64,000 nt of DNA from Meiothermus taiwanensis DSM 14542 (GCA_000482765.1 AXWR01000006.1:1-64000); one strand, 5' to 3'. Positions 15,243-24,276 are shown, counted from the first letter of the stretch. The notes: a model not told the origin generated them from the letters alone. Made by a program: numbers and translations.

Positions 15243-17090
15243 ATGAAACGAGCGTTTGCAACCCTGCTGCTAATTGGTGGATTGGCCCTCGCCGGTCCTC
15301 AGGACAACAGCCTGATTATCGGTGCGGCTCAGGAACCCCGGGTGTTGGCGGGGGACGTGGTTAATGTTATTTCCAACCAGGCCATCAAGTTTGAAATCGA
15401 GAACTTTTTGTTTGCTCCGATAGTCCAGACCAACCGCGACTTGGAGCAAATTCCAGTGGTGGTGACCGAGGTGCCAACGCAGCAGAACGGACGCCTGCGT
15501 TTTGCCAACATCAGGCCGGGGGTACGGCGCCTCGAGCTCGACTACACCATCCGGCCCGATGCGGTTTGGTCGGATGGGCGGCCCATCACCACCGACGATG
15601 TGGCCCTGTACTTTGAGATGGGCAAGACCAAAGGTGTGCCCTCCACCAACGTGGACTTTTTTGACCGGGCCACCCTGCGGGTGCGGGATGCCCGCAACTT
15701 TACAGTGATTCTCGAGCCAGCCTACTTCTACGACCTGGACATTAACCAGATTTACTACGCCCCCAACCACATCATGCGCGCAGAGTGGGATAAGGCCAAA
15801 GCTGCGGCGGCCCAGGTTGGTGATACTGCACGGCAGGCCGAGATTTTCCGCAACTTCTTTACCCAGTTTTCCTCCCCTCAGTATCTGAACAGCGGAAAGA
15901 TGGTCTACTCGGGCCCTTTTACCCTGACCCGCTGGGTGCCCGGTAGCAGTATTGAGATGCGGCGCAACCCGCGCTTCTGGATCAAGCCGCCAGGTGGCGA
16001 GGATAAGTATGTGCAGCGCGTAATCTACCGCATTATCCAGAACACCAACTCGCTCTTGGTAGCCATCCTGGGTGGTGGGATAGATGCAACCTCGAGCGTC
16101 TCGATCTCCTTCGATCAGGGCCGCAGCAAGCAGCTTACCAGCCGTGCGCCGGGGCGCTTCGAGATATGGGCGATAGAAACTCCATTTTTCGAGCACCTAG
16201 AGATCAACCAGTTCACCAACGTACAACGGGTGCGCGACCTAATGCTGGATAACGTCAAGACCCGCCAGGCCCTGATTTACGCTATGAACCGTGAAGGCAT
16301 TACCAAGGCCTTCTTTGACGGGCTGTACACGGTCGCCCCCACCTGGGTTTCTCCAAGAAACCCCATGTTTAACCCCAACGTTGCCAAATACCCCTACAAC
16401 CCGGAACGGGCCCGCCAACTCCTGGCCGAGCTGGGCTGGCGGCCAGGGCCCGACGGCATTCTGCAGCGCACCGTGGATGGTCGTACCGTGCGCTTTGAGA
16501 TCGAGTGGGCCACCACCGCCGGCAACCAGGTGCGCGAGCGTATCCAGCAGTTTGTAGCGGAGAACTACCGCCAGGTGGGGATTGCGGTGCGCATTAACAA
16601 CGCGCCCAGCGCGGTGGTTCTGGGGGCGCAGTACCGCTCGAGGGCCCAGGAAGGAAGCTGGACGGGTTTCCTGCAGTACGCCTTTAGCCTGGGCCTGGCC
16701 GATGACGGGGTGCGTTCGGCCTGCCGGGACGAGGAGGGTAAGGTGGTCTATATACCCACCCGTGAAAACGGATTCCGCGGCCTCAACTTCGGCGGCTGGT
16801 GTAACGAGGAGTACGATCGTCTGCGTAACCAGGCGGTTACCGAGTTCGATGTAAACCGGCGCAAGCAGTTGTTTGCCCGTATGCAGGAGATCTGGGCCAA
16901 TGAAGTGGCTATGATCCCGCTGTACTTCCAGTCCGATGCCCGCGTGTACAAGGTGGGCCTGCTCAACTATGTCTCCTCGACCTTTGCTAGCTCGGCCTAC
17001 CCAACCATCGAGCCCTGGCTCATCGGCTGGCAGTCGCGCGGAGCCCAGAAGGTCTACGACCAGGCCAAGTACGGCCAGCCCATCAAGTAA
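15243..17090 (+). CDS. ABC transporter substrate-binding protein, family 5 (peptide type), paralog 2
   Basis: 615 residues, same architecture as the gene before it, including a signal peptide (MKRAFATLLLIGGLALAG) and shared blocks such as YRIIQNTNSLLVAILGGG and ARQLLAELGWRPGPDGILQR. Start ATG 15243 with GAGGAGG at 15231-15237; an upstream in-frame ATG at 15222 would put this site inside the gene. It differs from paralog 1 most in the last third (for example DDGVRSACRDEEGKVVY), where ligand contacts may lie, suggesting a different preference with the same permease. Ends in a strong terminator. Confidence 0.93.
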   Translation: MKRAFATLLLIGGLALAGPQDNSLIIGAAQEPRVLAGDVVNVISNQAIKFEIENFLFAPIVQTNRDLEQIPVVVTEVPTQQNGRLRFANIRPGVRRLELDYTIRPDAVWSDGRPITTDDVALYFEMGKTKGVPSTNVDFFDRATLRVRDARNFTVILEPAYFYDLDINQIYYAPNHIMRAEWDKAKAAAAQVGDTARQAEIFRNFFTQFSSPQYLNSGKMVYSGPFTLTRWVPGSSIEMRRNPRFWIKPPGGEDKYVQRVIYRIIQNTNSLLVAILGGGIDATSSVSISFDQGRSKQLTSRAPGRFEIWAIETPFFEHLEINQFTNVQRVRDLMLDNVKTRQALIYAMNREGITKAFFDGLYTVAPTWVSPRNPMFNPNVAKYPYNPERARQLLAELGWRPGPDGILQRTVDGRTVRFEIEWATTAGNQVRERIQQFVAENYRQVGIAVRINNAPSAVVLGAQYRSRAQEGSWTGFLQYAFSLGLADDGVRSACRDEEGKVVYIPTRENGFRGLNFGGWCNEEYDRLRNQAVTEFDVNRRKQLFARMQEIWANEVAMIPLYFQSDARVYKVGLLNYVSSTFASSAYPTIEPWLIGWQSRGAQKVYDQAKYGQPIK

Positions 17091-17105
17091 GCGCGGTTTT
17101 TAGCC

Positions 17106-17140
17106 AAGAAAGATGCCCCCGCTCAGGGGGCATCTTTCTT
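17106..17140 (+). terminator. Intrinsic terminator after paralog 2
   Basis: 15-bp perfect stem AAGAAAGATGCCCCC (17106-17120) / GGGGGCATCTTTCTT (17126-17140), loop GCTCA. Confidence 0.85.
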
Positions 17141-17271
17141 ATGCCAGATTCGGTTAGTTCGGCGCCGGAAGGCGGCAAACCGGCCCGACCAAGGGATACG
17201 CTTTCCTCGCTGAGTGTAGCGAGGGGTGGGCTTTGGGATGCAAAAAGATAGCCTCTGTTAGAGTCCGGTAT
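17141..17271. repeat. MITE-like repeat, copy C
   Basis: 131 bp from ATGCCAGATT to GAGTCCGGTAT. Internal GTTCGGCGCCGGAAGGCGGC hairpin half, GGGATACGCTTTC block and GATGCAAAAAGATAGCCTCT block are shared with copies A and E. It begins directly after the terminator of the upstream gene. Confidence 0.85.
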
Positions 17272-17330
17272 AAAGCCCTGCGCTTGGGCGATATGCCCGC
17301 TTGTTGCCTTCAGAGGACTGCACTGGCTAG

Positions 17331-17355
17331 CGCATCCATCGATTGGTGGATACGC
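17331..17355. promoter_or_regulatory. Candidate operator palindrome, site 2
   Basis: GCATCCATC GATT GGTGGATACGC; in reverse it reads ATCCACCAATCGATGGATGCG, matching site 1 (TCCACCAACCGGTGGATGCG at 13031-13050) at 18 of 20 positions. Lies ~135 nt before the DppB start. Confidence 0.45.
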
Positions 17356-17475
17356 CGGCTAAAGAACGCAACATGCATGTCCTGGACGAGAGAACATGCC
17401 ATCTTGCTAGGTAGATGGCGGTTGTGACGGTCTTTGAAAACCTGGAACATGCATTCACAAGGCATCTTGAAACAG

Positions 17476-17491
17476 TATTATGTAGGGCGTG
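17476..17491 (+). promoter_or_regulatory. Leaderless-type promoter box of the permease operon
   Basis: TATTAT (17476-17481) lies 7 nt before GTG 17489; no ribosome site is present. Confidence 0.5.
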
Positions 17492-18499
17492 TTTGCTTAC
17501 ACGGTTCGCCGACTGCTGCAAATGATTCCCTTGTTGTTTGCAGCCTCAGTAGTGATTTTCACCTTGTTGGCCCTACAACCCGGAGACCCGCTGGACGAGC
17601 TGCGCCAGCAGAACCCACGGATCACCGCAGAACAGCTAGAGCAATTGCGCCGTGCTTATGGTCTCGATCAGCCCATCTATGTGCGCTACTTCAAGTGGCT
17701 GGGCCGGGCCTTGCAGGGTGACTTTGGCCAGTCCCGCACCTACGCCACACCGGCTGCTCAGATTATCTTCGTGGAGCGCCTGCCCCGTACGCTCATCCTC
17801 TCGGGGGCGGCCCTTACCCTGGCCTTGCTGGTGGCTATTCCGGTGGGCATCTTCTCAGCGGTGCGGCAGTACAGCCGGGCCGACTACATCATCACCTTCT
17901 TCTCGTTCGTGGGCTTCTCGATGCCCATCTTCTTCTTGGGCATTTTGCTCTTGTTCCTGTTCGCGGTGTGGATACCGGAACGGGTACCGTGGTTTCCTAA
18001 GTTTCCCGTGCAGAGCATCTCCGACTTTCAGTGGTCGCAGGTGCTGAGCGGTGAAATTACCTTCTTCCAGTTTATTGGCGACTGGGCTTTCAAGCTGGTG
18101 CTGCCGGTGCTGGCCCTCTCCACCATCCAGATGGCCTCCTGGACGCGCTATATGCGGGCGAGTCTGCTCGAGGTTCTAAACCAGGATTATGTGCGCACGG
18201 CTCGAGCCAAGGGCCTGAGCGAACGCGTTGTGCTGTATAAACACGCCTTGCGCAACGCGCTCATTCCCATTGTGACACTGGTGGGTCTGGCGATCCCTGG
18301 GGTTTTTGGGGGTGCGGTTATCACCGAGACGATCTTCTCCTACCCGGGCATGGGCCGGGCTATCCTAGACTCGCTTACCGATAAGGACTACAACGTCGCT
18401 ATGGCGGCCCTGGCATTTCTGGCTTTGCTAACGGCGGTCTTCAACCTGCTGGCCGACTTGATGTATGCGGTGGTAGACCCGCGTATCCGCTATAGTTAG
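17489..18499 (+). CDS. Peptide ABC transporter permease, DppB/OppB type
   Basis: 336 residues with six predicted membrane segments. Conserved N-terminal YTVRRLLQMIPLLF and LQPGDPLDELR, cytoplasmic EAA loop with YVRTARAKGLSERVVLYKHA, and the family ending FNLLADLMYAVVDPRIRY are all present. Together with the next gene it forms the transmembrane channel for substrates delivered by the tandem binding proteins. GTG start with a TATTAT box 7 nt upstream. 8-nt gap to the partner permease, so they are one operon. ATPase subunits must be encoded elsewhere. Confidence 0.96.
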   Translation: MFAYTVRRLLQMIPLLFAASVVIFTLLALQPGDPLDELRQQNPRITAEQLEQLRRAYGLDQPIYVRYFKWLGRALQGDFGQSRTYATPAAQIIFVERLPRTLILSGAALTLALLVAIPVGIFSAVRQYSRADYIITFFSFVGFSMPIFFLGILLLFLFAVWIPERVPWFPKFPVQSISDFQWSQVLSGEITFFQFIGDWAFKLVLPVLALSTIQMASWTRYMRASLLEVLNQDYVRTARAKGLSERVVLYKHALRNALIPIVTLVGLAIPGVFGGAVITETIFSYPGMGRAILDSLTDKDYNVAMAALAFLALLTAVFNLLADLMYAVVDPRIRYS

Positions 18500-18507
18500 G
18501 GGGCTTT

Positions 18508-19725
18508 ATGGCTGCTGTTGCAACCGCTTCTCAACAAAAATCCCAGTCCACGTGGGCGCTGGCCTGGCGCCGTTTCCGTAAGCACAAGGCGGCAATGTTT
18601 TCCTTAGGGGTGGTCATTGCCCTGGTTCTGATGGCAATTTTTGCTCCCTGGATTGCGCCGTACAGCCCCACTGCGCAACCCACGGGTGATAACCTGGCCG
18701 ACTACTACTTCCAAGGCCCGAGCCGTGCGCACTGGTTGGGCACCGACGAGCTGGGTCGGGATGTGTTGTCACGCATCATCTACGGTGCTCGCATATCGCT
18801 TCTCGTGGGTTTTGTGGCCGCCTTTGCCGCGGCTTTGCTGGGTACGACCCTGGGGGTGATTGCGGGCTACTACTCGGGCCGGCCCCTTCGTTTTTACATG
18901 GGGCCCCTGGCCAAGGCTACGGGTGGCTGGAGCCCGTGGCCTTTTGCGGTGTGGCGGGTGGTTTCGTGGCTGCTGTTGTACACGCTACTCTTCCTGGCAG
19001 CCGATCTGGCCTGGACGCTATCGGGGGCCAATGTGCAGGCCCTGTTCTCGGGGACCGTTACCCTCAACAACCTCCTTTCGTTGCTGGGACTGGCCCTGGT
19101 CTGGGGCGTGATTTTGTTGATTGGCATCTGGGGGTTGTTTGGTCAGGGGAAGCTAGATCTGGATGTGGTCATCTCGCGCTTCATGGACTTCATGCTGACC
19201 ATCCCGGAGCTACCCCTATTGCTGGTGCTCTCGGCACTGCTGCGGGATACCCAGGGGGTAGTGGGTCAGTGGGCGCAGGGGGTGTTTGGCGAGTCGGCCT
19301 CGGTGTTCATCATCATCACCATCATCGTGTTGTTTGGCTGGATCGGAACGGGCCGGCTGATCCGGGGGGCGGTACTGAGCCTGCGGGAGCAGGAATTCAC
19401 CACGGCGGCCCAGGCCCTGGGGGCCGGGGAGGCCCGCATCATGTTCCGGCACCTGGTGCCCAACACCCTGGCCCCCCTCATCGTGAATGCCACCCTGGCC
19501 ATCGGCGGGGCCATTCTGACTGAGGCTGCTCTTTCGTTCCTGGGATTCGGCATTCAGCCACCGGTGGCGACCTGGGGTAACATGCTCACCAAGGCCCAGG
19601 AATACATCTTTACTGCACCCTGGCTGGCCCTGGCACCGGGCTTTATGATCTTCCTAACGGTGCTGGCCTTCAACTACCTGGGTGACGGGCTGCGGGATGC
19701 CCTTGACCCACGCAGCCGCCTATAG
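18508..19725 (+). CDS. Peptide ABC transporter permease, DppC/OppC type, with a large insertion
   Basis: 405 residues, about 100 more than usual. N-terminal WRRFRKHKAAMFSLGVV, then LGTDELGRDVLSRIIYGARI are typical. After GVIAGYYSG (residue ~124) comes an insertion of ~90 residues (to ~216) containing two extra hydrophobic segments (VVSWLLLYTLLFLAADLAW and NNLLSLLGLALVWGVILLIG). The family sequence then resumes at DLDVVISRFMDFMLTIPELP, followed by the EAA loop TAAQALGAGEARIMFRHLVP and the DGLRDALDPRSRL end. The frame has no shift, so the insertion looks functional. Confidence 0.95.
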   Translation: MAAVATASQQKSQSTWALAWRRFRKHKAAMFSLGVVIALVLMAIFAPWIAPYSPTAQPTGDNLADYYFQGPSRAHWLGTDELGRDVLSRIIYGARISLLVGFVAAFAAALLGTTLGVIAGYYSGRPLRFYMGPLAKATGGWSPWPFAVWRVVSWLLLYTLLFLAADLAWTLSGANVQALFSGTVTLNNLLSLLGLALVWGVILLIGIWGLFGQGKLDLDVVISRFMDFMLTIPELPLLLVLSALLRDTQGVVGQWAQGVFGESASVFIIITIIVLFGWIGTGRLIRGAVLSLREQEFTTAAQALGAGEARIMFRHLVPNTLAPLIVNATLAIGGAILTEAALSFLGFGIQPPVATWGNMLTKAQEYIFTAPWLALAPGFMIFLTVLAFNYLGDGLRDALDPRSRL

Positions 19726-19738
19726 GTGAATGTAGTGG

Positions 19739-19772
19739 AATCGGTAGGGTAAACCGGCCCTACCGATTTTTT
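19739..19772 (+). terminator. Intrinsic terminator of the permease operon
   Basis: 11-bp stem AATCGGTAGGG (19739-19749) / CCCTACCGATT (19758-19768) followed by TTTT. Confidence 0.9.
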
Positions 19773-19812
19773 GTGTGCGGGTGTTTGGCCTGGGTTTTGA
19801 CCGGAAGAGCGG

Positions 19813-19827
19813 TATTGTAGGGGAATG
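19813..19827 (+). promoter_or_regulatory. Leaderless-type promoter box
   Basis: TATTGT (19813-19818) lies 6 nt before the ATG at 19825. Confidence 0.55.
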
Positions 19828-20784
19828 CGTGCTCTGGCTATTGCTTTGTGGGCCTTGCTCCCGTTGGCTTTTGCCCAGGAGGAGGGCGTGTTCCAGGTTT
19901 CCTGGGACTGCTTGATTCCAGAAGAAAAGGTGATTTGCCTCCGGCCCGCTGGACTGCTGCAGGGGGGGCTGGTCTACTCGAGCCCCCCGGGATCCAGCGG
20001 GATAGGCTGGGCGCTGGGAGCGCGTCTGCAAGCCCAGACCCAGCAGGCGGGTGTGCGCTACCAGGCCGAGTTTGGCCTGTGGTACGAGGCAGTGCTGCAG
20101 TGGGGCCTCCTCGAGGCTTTTATTGAGCGGGACTGGGGTGCGTTCGGGCTGAGCCTGGGCAAGCGCCGTGATTACAGCGGCCCCTGGGACGATACCCTGA
20201 TGGGGCGGGACGGGCGCTGGGGGTTGTTCGCCCGTTACAACCCCACCGAGCTACCCTGGCTGGGCCTCGAGCTGGCCTACTTACCCCATGCGGGGCTGGC
20301 GGGGGGACAGGGTTTTGTGGGGGGCAGGGTGGATATCTTCCAGGTGGGTGCTTTTGTGGAAGTTGTGCAGCTACCCGAGCCCTCCATTCGCCTCATTCCC
20401 CGGCTGGGGCTGCAGGGCCGGGAGGTGGGGCTCTTCTGGCAGTGGGATCGGGGTTTTTGGAGTACCTTTTCCCTGCCGCTCTTCTTGGGCCAGGCGCTGG
20501 CTTTTGTGCTGCAATGTCCCTGCGAGGCCGAGACCCAGGCCTGGGTGGAAGCCCTGGATAAAAGCCGGTTGGAAGGGCTCTTGTGGTGGAACCCGGTGTG
20601 GGACTACTTAGGCGAGAACAGCCCCTATCTGCCCGAGGATCGCCTTGGAGCCTGGTTACAGGAGCCGCGCAAGCTGCTGGTGGGGGTTGCCTATAGCTGG
20701 AACGATCGGCTGCGGCTGGGGGTAGACCTGTCCAGGGCCCCGGTGGAGGCCGTACGGGTCTATGGGCAGCTCTACTGGCGGTAG
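19825..20784 (+). CDS. Secreted protein, candidate outer-membrane beta-barrel
   Basis: 319 residues with a clear signal peptide (MRALAIALWALLPLAFA, cleavage before QEEG). The rest has many short stretches of alternating hydrophobic and polar residues separated by turns (GVRYQAEFGLWYEAVLQWG, LRLGVDLSRAPVEAVRVYG), rich in Trp, Tyr and Gly, and ends in an aromatic-basic YWR, as transmembrane strands of outer-membrane proteins do. No family recognised. Its 3' end overlaps truA by 13 bp in convergent orientation. A role as channel or surface protein is inference. Confidence 0.75.
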   Translation: MRALAIALWALLPLAFAQEEGVFQVSWDCLIPEEKVICLRPAGLLQGGLVYSSPPGSSGIGWALGARLQAQTQQAGVRYQAEFGLWYEAVLQWGLLEAFIERDWGAFGLSLGKRRDYSGPWDDTLMGRDGRWGLFARYNPTELPWLGLELAYLPHAGLAGGQGFVGGRVDIFQVGAFVEVVQLPEPSIRLIPRLGLQGREVGLFWQWDRGFWSTFSLPLFLGQALAFVLQCPCEAETQAWVEALDKSRLEGLLWWNPVWDYLGENSPYLPEDRLGAWLQEPRKLLVGVAYSWNDRLRLGVDLSRAPVEAVRVYGQLYWR

Positions 20785-21563
20785 GGTTGGTAGCCGGCCC
20801 GCACGAAGTACAGGCCCTGGGCGGGGGCGGTGGGGCCGGCGTCCTTGCGTGCGCCGTTTGCGAGCAGGGCCTGGATGCTGCTCGATTCCCGTTTGCCCAG
20901 CCCAATCTCTACCAGGGTGCCCACCATGCTGCGCACCTGGCCGCGCAAAAAGCCCGAACCCACGAACTCCAGCCAGATCTCCCGCCCGCCTTCGGTGGGC
21001 CAGACCTCGAGGTGGGCGCGGTAGATCTCGCGTACCGTGGAGCGCTCCTCCTTCACAGCAAAAGCCCGGAAGTCGTGGGTGCCTACCAGGTACTCCAGGG
21101 CGTGCCGCATAGGGATTAGATTCAGCGAGTGCGGAATCCACCAGACCCGGTGACGGTCCAAGGCCGGGGGCATGCGGCGCTGCAGGATGCGGTAGCGGTA
21201 CTCGCGCCAGTGGCAGCTTTTGCGGGCATGGAAATCCAGCGGAACCTCCTCTGCGGCAAGGGCCCGGATATCGGGGGGCAGGAGGGTATTGAGGGCGTGG
21301 GGGATTTTCTCTGTGGGGATGTTATCCAGGGTGTCGTAATGCACCGGCATGGCCAGGGCGTGCACCCCGGCATCGGTGCGGCCGCAGGGCCAGATCTTGG
21401 GCCTGGCCCCAGGGATTTTGCTAAGGGCCGCCTCGAGCTCTTGCTGCACGGTACGCTCGCCCTGGGCCTGGGTTTGCAGGCCGGCGAAACCGCTGCCGTC
21501 GTACTCGAGGGTGAGCAGGATGCGCCTGTGGTTGGTTGGTGTGGATAGCTCGAGGTCTTCCAA
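20772..21563 (-). CDS. truA: tRNA pseudouridine synthase A
   Basis: 263 residues. Isomerises uridines at positions 38-40 of tRNA anticodon stem-loops. The catalytic Asp is in GRTDAGVHA; other family blocks are LTLEYDGSGFAGLQTQ, WREYRYRI, THDFRAF, and FLRGQVRSMVGTLVEIG. The start is taken as TTG 21563; no ATG or GTG exists between it and the conserved LLTLEYDG block, and the ribosome site is weak. A TACAAT box lies about 10 nt upstream. The 3' ends of this gene and the preceding barrel-like gene overlap. Confidence 0.95.
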   Translation of the reverse strand: MEDLELSTPTNHRRILLTLEYDGSGFAGLQTQAQGERTVQQELEAALSKIPGARPKIWPCGRTDAGVHALAMPVHYDTLDNIPTEKIPHALNTLLPPDIRALAAEEVPLDFHARKSCHWREYRYRILQRRMPPALDRHRVWWIPHSLNLIPMRHALEYLVGTHDFRAFAVKEERSTVREIYRAHLEVWPTEGGREIWLEFVGSGFLRGQVRSMVGTLVEIGLGKRESSSIQALLANGARKDAGPTAPAQGLYFVRAGYQPYRQ

Positions 21564-21601
21564 GGCGATTGATATTGTATCGGCAAGGCTTCAGGGATGT
21601 T

Positions 21602-22693
21602 CTACCGGCCCCGCCCCACCACCACGGCCCTGGCCCGCACCAGCACCCGTACCTTGTCGCCGGGGCGGAAGGGGCTTTCGGGGCTTTCCTGTACGATGAG
21701 CTCACGGTTGCCGAGCTGGACGCGGTAGGTCATGTCGTGGCCCTTGAACTCTCGAGCCAGCACGGTGCCCTCGAGCTGCTTGCCATCAATGCCCAGATGC
21801 CCCAACGGCATGGCCAGGCCCAACCCCTCGGGCCGCAGGGAGAGCAGCACCGCGCCCTGGGCCTCCTCCGAAAGCAGCAGGCGCCCCAGCGGGGTCTCGG
21901 CCTCGAGGCCCCGGGCTTCACCGGGAATCAGGTTGGTGCGGCCTAAAAACTGGGCCACAAAGGGGGTGCGGGGGTGGTGGTACACCTCCTCGGGGGTGCC
22001 GATCTGCTCGAGCTGCCCGCTGCGCATGACCGCCAGCCGGTCGGCGAAGGAAAGGGCCTCCTCCTGGTCGTGGGTGACCAGGATGGCCCCGATGCCGGCC
22101 TGCTTCAAAAGCGCCCGCACCTCGTCGCGGGTGGACTGGCGTAAAGCAGCATCCAGACTGCTAAAGGGCTCGTCGAGCAGCACCAGCTTGGGGCCGGGGG
22201 CGATGGCCCGGGCCAGGGCCACGCGCTGCTGCTGACCCCCGGAAAGCTCGCCGGGCTTGCGGTCTTTGAAGACGGTCAGGCCCACCAGCCCCAGCACCTC
22301 CAGGACACGGGCCTGTCGCGCTTTACCCCGCAGACGGCGCAGACCAAAGGCCACGTTCTCAAACACGCTCAGGTGCGGAAACAGGGCGTAGTCCTGAAAG
22401 ACAAAGCCGATGCCCCGCTCCTCTGGGGGCAGCCTGGTAATTTCCCGCCCTTCCAGCCAGATCTGGCCGCTGTCCGGCTGCTCGAAACCGGCAATAAGCC
22501 GCAGGGTGGTGGTCTTACCACAACCCGAGGGGCCCAGCAGGGCAAACACCTCGCCCTGCTCTACTGTAAAACCCACGTTTTCTACCACAGGGGGTAGGCT
22601 GGGGTGGAAGCGTTTGCTCAGGCCCTGCACCCGCAGGATGGGGGTGTGGGCCTGGATGGGGGTGGTGGGTCGTTCGGCGTGTTGGGTGTTCAT
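21602..22693 (-). CDS. ABC transporter ATP-binding protein, iron(III)/FbpC type
   Basis: 363 residues. Walker A GPSGCGKTT, Q-loop FVFQDYALFPHLSV, signature LSGGQQQRVALARA, Walker B LVLLDEPFSSLD and H-loop LVTHDQEE are intact. The C-terminal ~110 residues are a TOBE-type domain (LLSLRPEGLGLAM...). It powers uptake through the two-domain permease encoded just upstream; the 4-nt ATGA overlap with that gene shows translational coupling. The specificity is inferred from the fused permease (iron(III) family); thiamine or sulfate-type import is less likely but not excluded. Confidence 0.93.
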   Translation of the reverse strand: MNTQHAERPTTPIQAHTPILRVQGLSKRFHPSLPPVVENVGFTVEQGEVFALLGPSGCGKTTTLRLIAGFEQPDSGQIWLEGREITRLPPEERGIGFVFQDYALFPHLSVFENVAFGLRRLRGKARQARVLEVLGLVGLTVFKDRKPGELSGGQQQRVALARAIAPGPKLVLLDEPFSSLDAALRQSTRDEVRALLKQAGIGAILVTHDQEEALSFADRLAVMRSGQLEQIGTPEEVYHHPRTPFVAQFLGRTNLIPGEARGLEAETPLGRLLLSEEAQGAVLLSLRPEGLGLAMPLGHLGIDGKQLEGTVLAREFKGHDMTYRVQLGNRELIVQESPESPFRPGDKVRVLVRARAVVVGRGR

Positions 22694-24276
22694 TGTCGTT
22701 CCTGGGAAAGCAGCAGGCCCACCAGTCCAGCCGAGAATAGTACGATCAGCAGGGCATAGGGGGCGGCCTCTGCAAACATCGCTTCTGAAGTGTAGCCCCA
22801 GATGCGGGTCGAGAGCGTGGAGTAGCCCACCGGGGCTAGCAAGAAGGTGAGGGGCAGTTCCTTGACCGCTGACAAGAAGACCAGGGCCATGCTGGCCAGC
22901 AGGCCCCGCCGCAGCAGGGGAAAGGTGGCCCTAAGGAAAGCCTGCAAGGGGTTGTAGCCCAGGCTGCGGGCGGCCTCCTCGAGCCGGGGCGGGGCCTGGT
23001 AGAGCGCGCTGCGGATGGGGCCGATGGCCTCGGCCAGGAAGTGCAGCGCATAGGCCAGGATCAGCAAGGCCAGGGTTTGATAGAGAAAGGGCACCCCGCG
23101 CAGGCTGAAGAAGATCAGGGCCAGGGCAAAAGCCAGTGGGGGGGTGGCGTAGCCGATGTAGGCGGCGCGCTCCAGGAGCCTCGAGAGCCGGCTGGGGTAG
23201 CGCACCCCCAGGTAGGCCAGCGGCAGCGCCAGAAAGGCTGCCAAAAACGCGGCCGGTGCCGCGGCCTGCACGGAGTTGCGCAGGGCTTCCAGAACGGCCT
23301 CAAAACTGCGGCTGTGGGGGCTGCTGGGGTACTGGGCCAGCCAGTACACGATGGAGGTGAGGGGCACCACCAGGGCTCCTACGATGGGCAGCGCCATCAG
23401 GCCCAGCGAGGGCAGCCGCCAGACCCCCAGACGCACCGGCTGGGATTTGCGCGCGCTGCCCAGCCCCACCCGGCTCAGGGAGAGGTTTTTGAGCAGACGG
23501 GCCTCGAGCCAGAGCAGGCTCCCGGTGAGCAGAATTAGCATCAGCGAGAGCCAGGCCGCATAGATCCGGTCAAAGGAGGCCGAGTACTGCAGGTAAATGG
23601 CATAACTGAAGGTCTCGAAACGCACCAGGCTGACCACCCCAAAGTCGCCCAGCACGTGCAGGCCAATCAGAAGCCAGCCGGCAAACAGGGCGGGCCTGAG
23701 CTGGGGCAGCACCACCCGCCAGAAGACCTCGAGGCCCCTGTAGCCCAGGCTACGGGCCGACTCCTCGAGGCTCGCGTCCAGCCCCAGAAGGGCGGCCCGC
23801 AGGTTCAAAAACAGATAGGGGTAGGTGAAAAGGGTCAGCACCCCCAAGGCCCCCAGGTAGCCGGTGGGCCGGGGCCAGGGGAAGCCCAGAAGGTGTTCGA
23901 GCCAGCCACCGGCCCCGGTGGCGCCAAAAAAGCCAAACACCCCCACATACCCCGGCACTGCCAGCGGCAGAACCAACAAAACCGTCCAGAAGCGCTTGCC
24001 CCATAGGTCGGTGCGGCTGGTAACCCAGGCCAGCGGCAGGGCCAGCGCGGTGGTGAGGGCGATCACCCCTACCAGTAGCGCCACGGTGTTGCCCAAGAGC
24101 TGCAGGTTGCGCTCCCGCAGGACAATCTCGACGAGCTGATGAGGTTCGGCCTGGGCCGCCCGCAGTACCAGGTACAAAAGCGGCAACAGCACCGCCGCGC
24201 CGACCAGCAGCGCTACCGCCAGCAAGGGCTTGGGAATGGGTTTGGGCAGACTGTAGACCATGGGCGTAGCGGACAC
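22690..24276 (-). CDS. ABC transporter permease, fused two-domain (iron(III)/FbpB type)
   Basis: 528 residues with about twelve membrane segments in two homologous halves, each with an EAA-type loop (EESARSLGYRGLEVFWRVVL and EEAARSLGYNPLQAFLRATF). This duplication is characteristic of FbpB permeases. It pairs with the ATPase that follows. The periplasmic binding protein is not in this window. The first codon is GTG at 24276; ATG at 24261 is an alternative, as neither has a clear ribosome site. Confidence 0.92.
   Translation of the reverse strand: MSATPMVYSLPKPIPKPLLAVALLVGAAVLLPLLYLVLRAAQAEPHQLVEIVLRERNLQLLGNTVALLVGVIALTTALALPLAWVTSRTDLWGKRFWTVLLVLPLAVPGYVGVFGFFGATGAGGWLEHLLGFPWPRPTGYLGALGVLTLFTYPYLFLNLRAALLGLDASLEESARSLGYRGLEVFWRVVLPQLRPALFAGWLLIGLHVLGDFGVVSLVRFETFSYAIYLQYSASFDRIYAAWLSLMLILLTGSLLWLEARLLKNLSLSRVGLGSARKSQPVRLGVWRLPSLGLMALPIVGALVVPLTSIVYWLAQYPSSPHSRSFEAVLEALRNSVQAAAPAAFLAAFLALPLAYLGVRYPSRLSRLLERAAYIGYATPPLAFALALIFFSLRGVPFLYQTLALLILAYALHFLAEAIGPIRSALYQAPPRLEEAARSLGYNPLQAFLRATFPLLRRGLLASMALVFLSAVKELPLTFLLAPVGYSTLSTRIWGYTSEAMFAEAAPYALLIVLFSAGLVGLLLSQERQ

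Larger units (their letters stand above)
17091..17488. other. Intergenic region between binding proteins and permeases
   Basis: 398 bp. Contains the terminator of paralog 2, MITE-like copy C (17141-17271), operator-like palindrome (17331-17355), a small hairpin GCCATCT/AGATGGC (17398-17419) and a TATTAT box 7 nt before the permease start. No gene seen. Confidence 0.7.
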
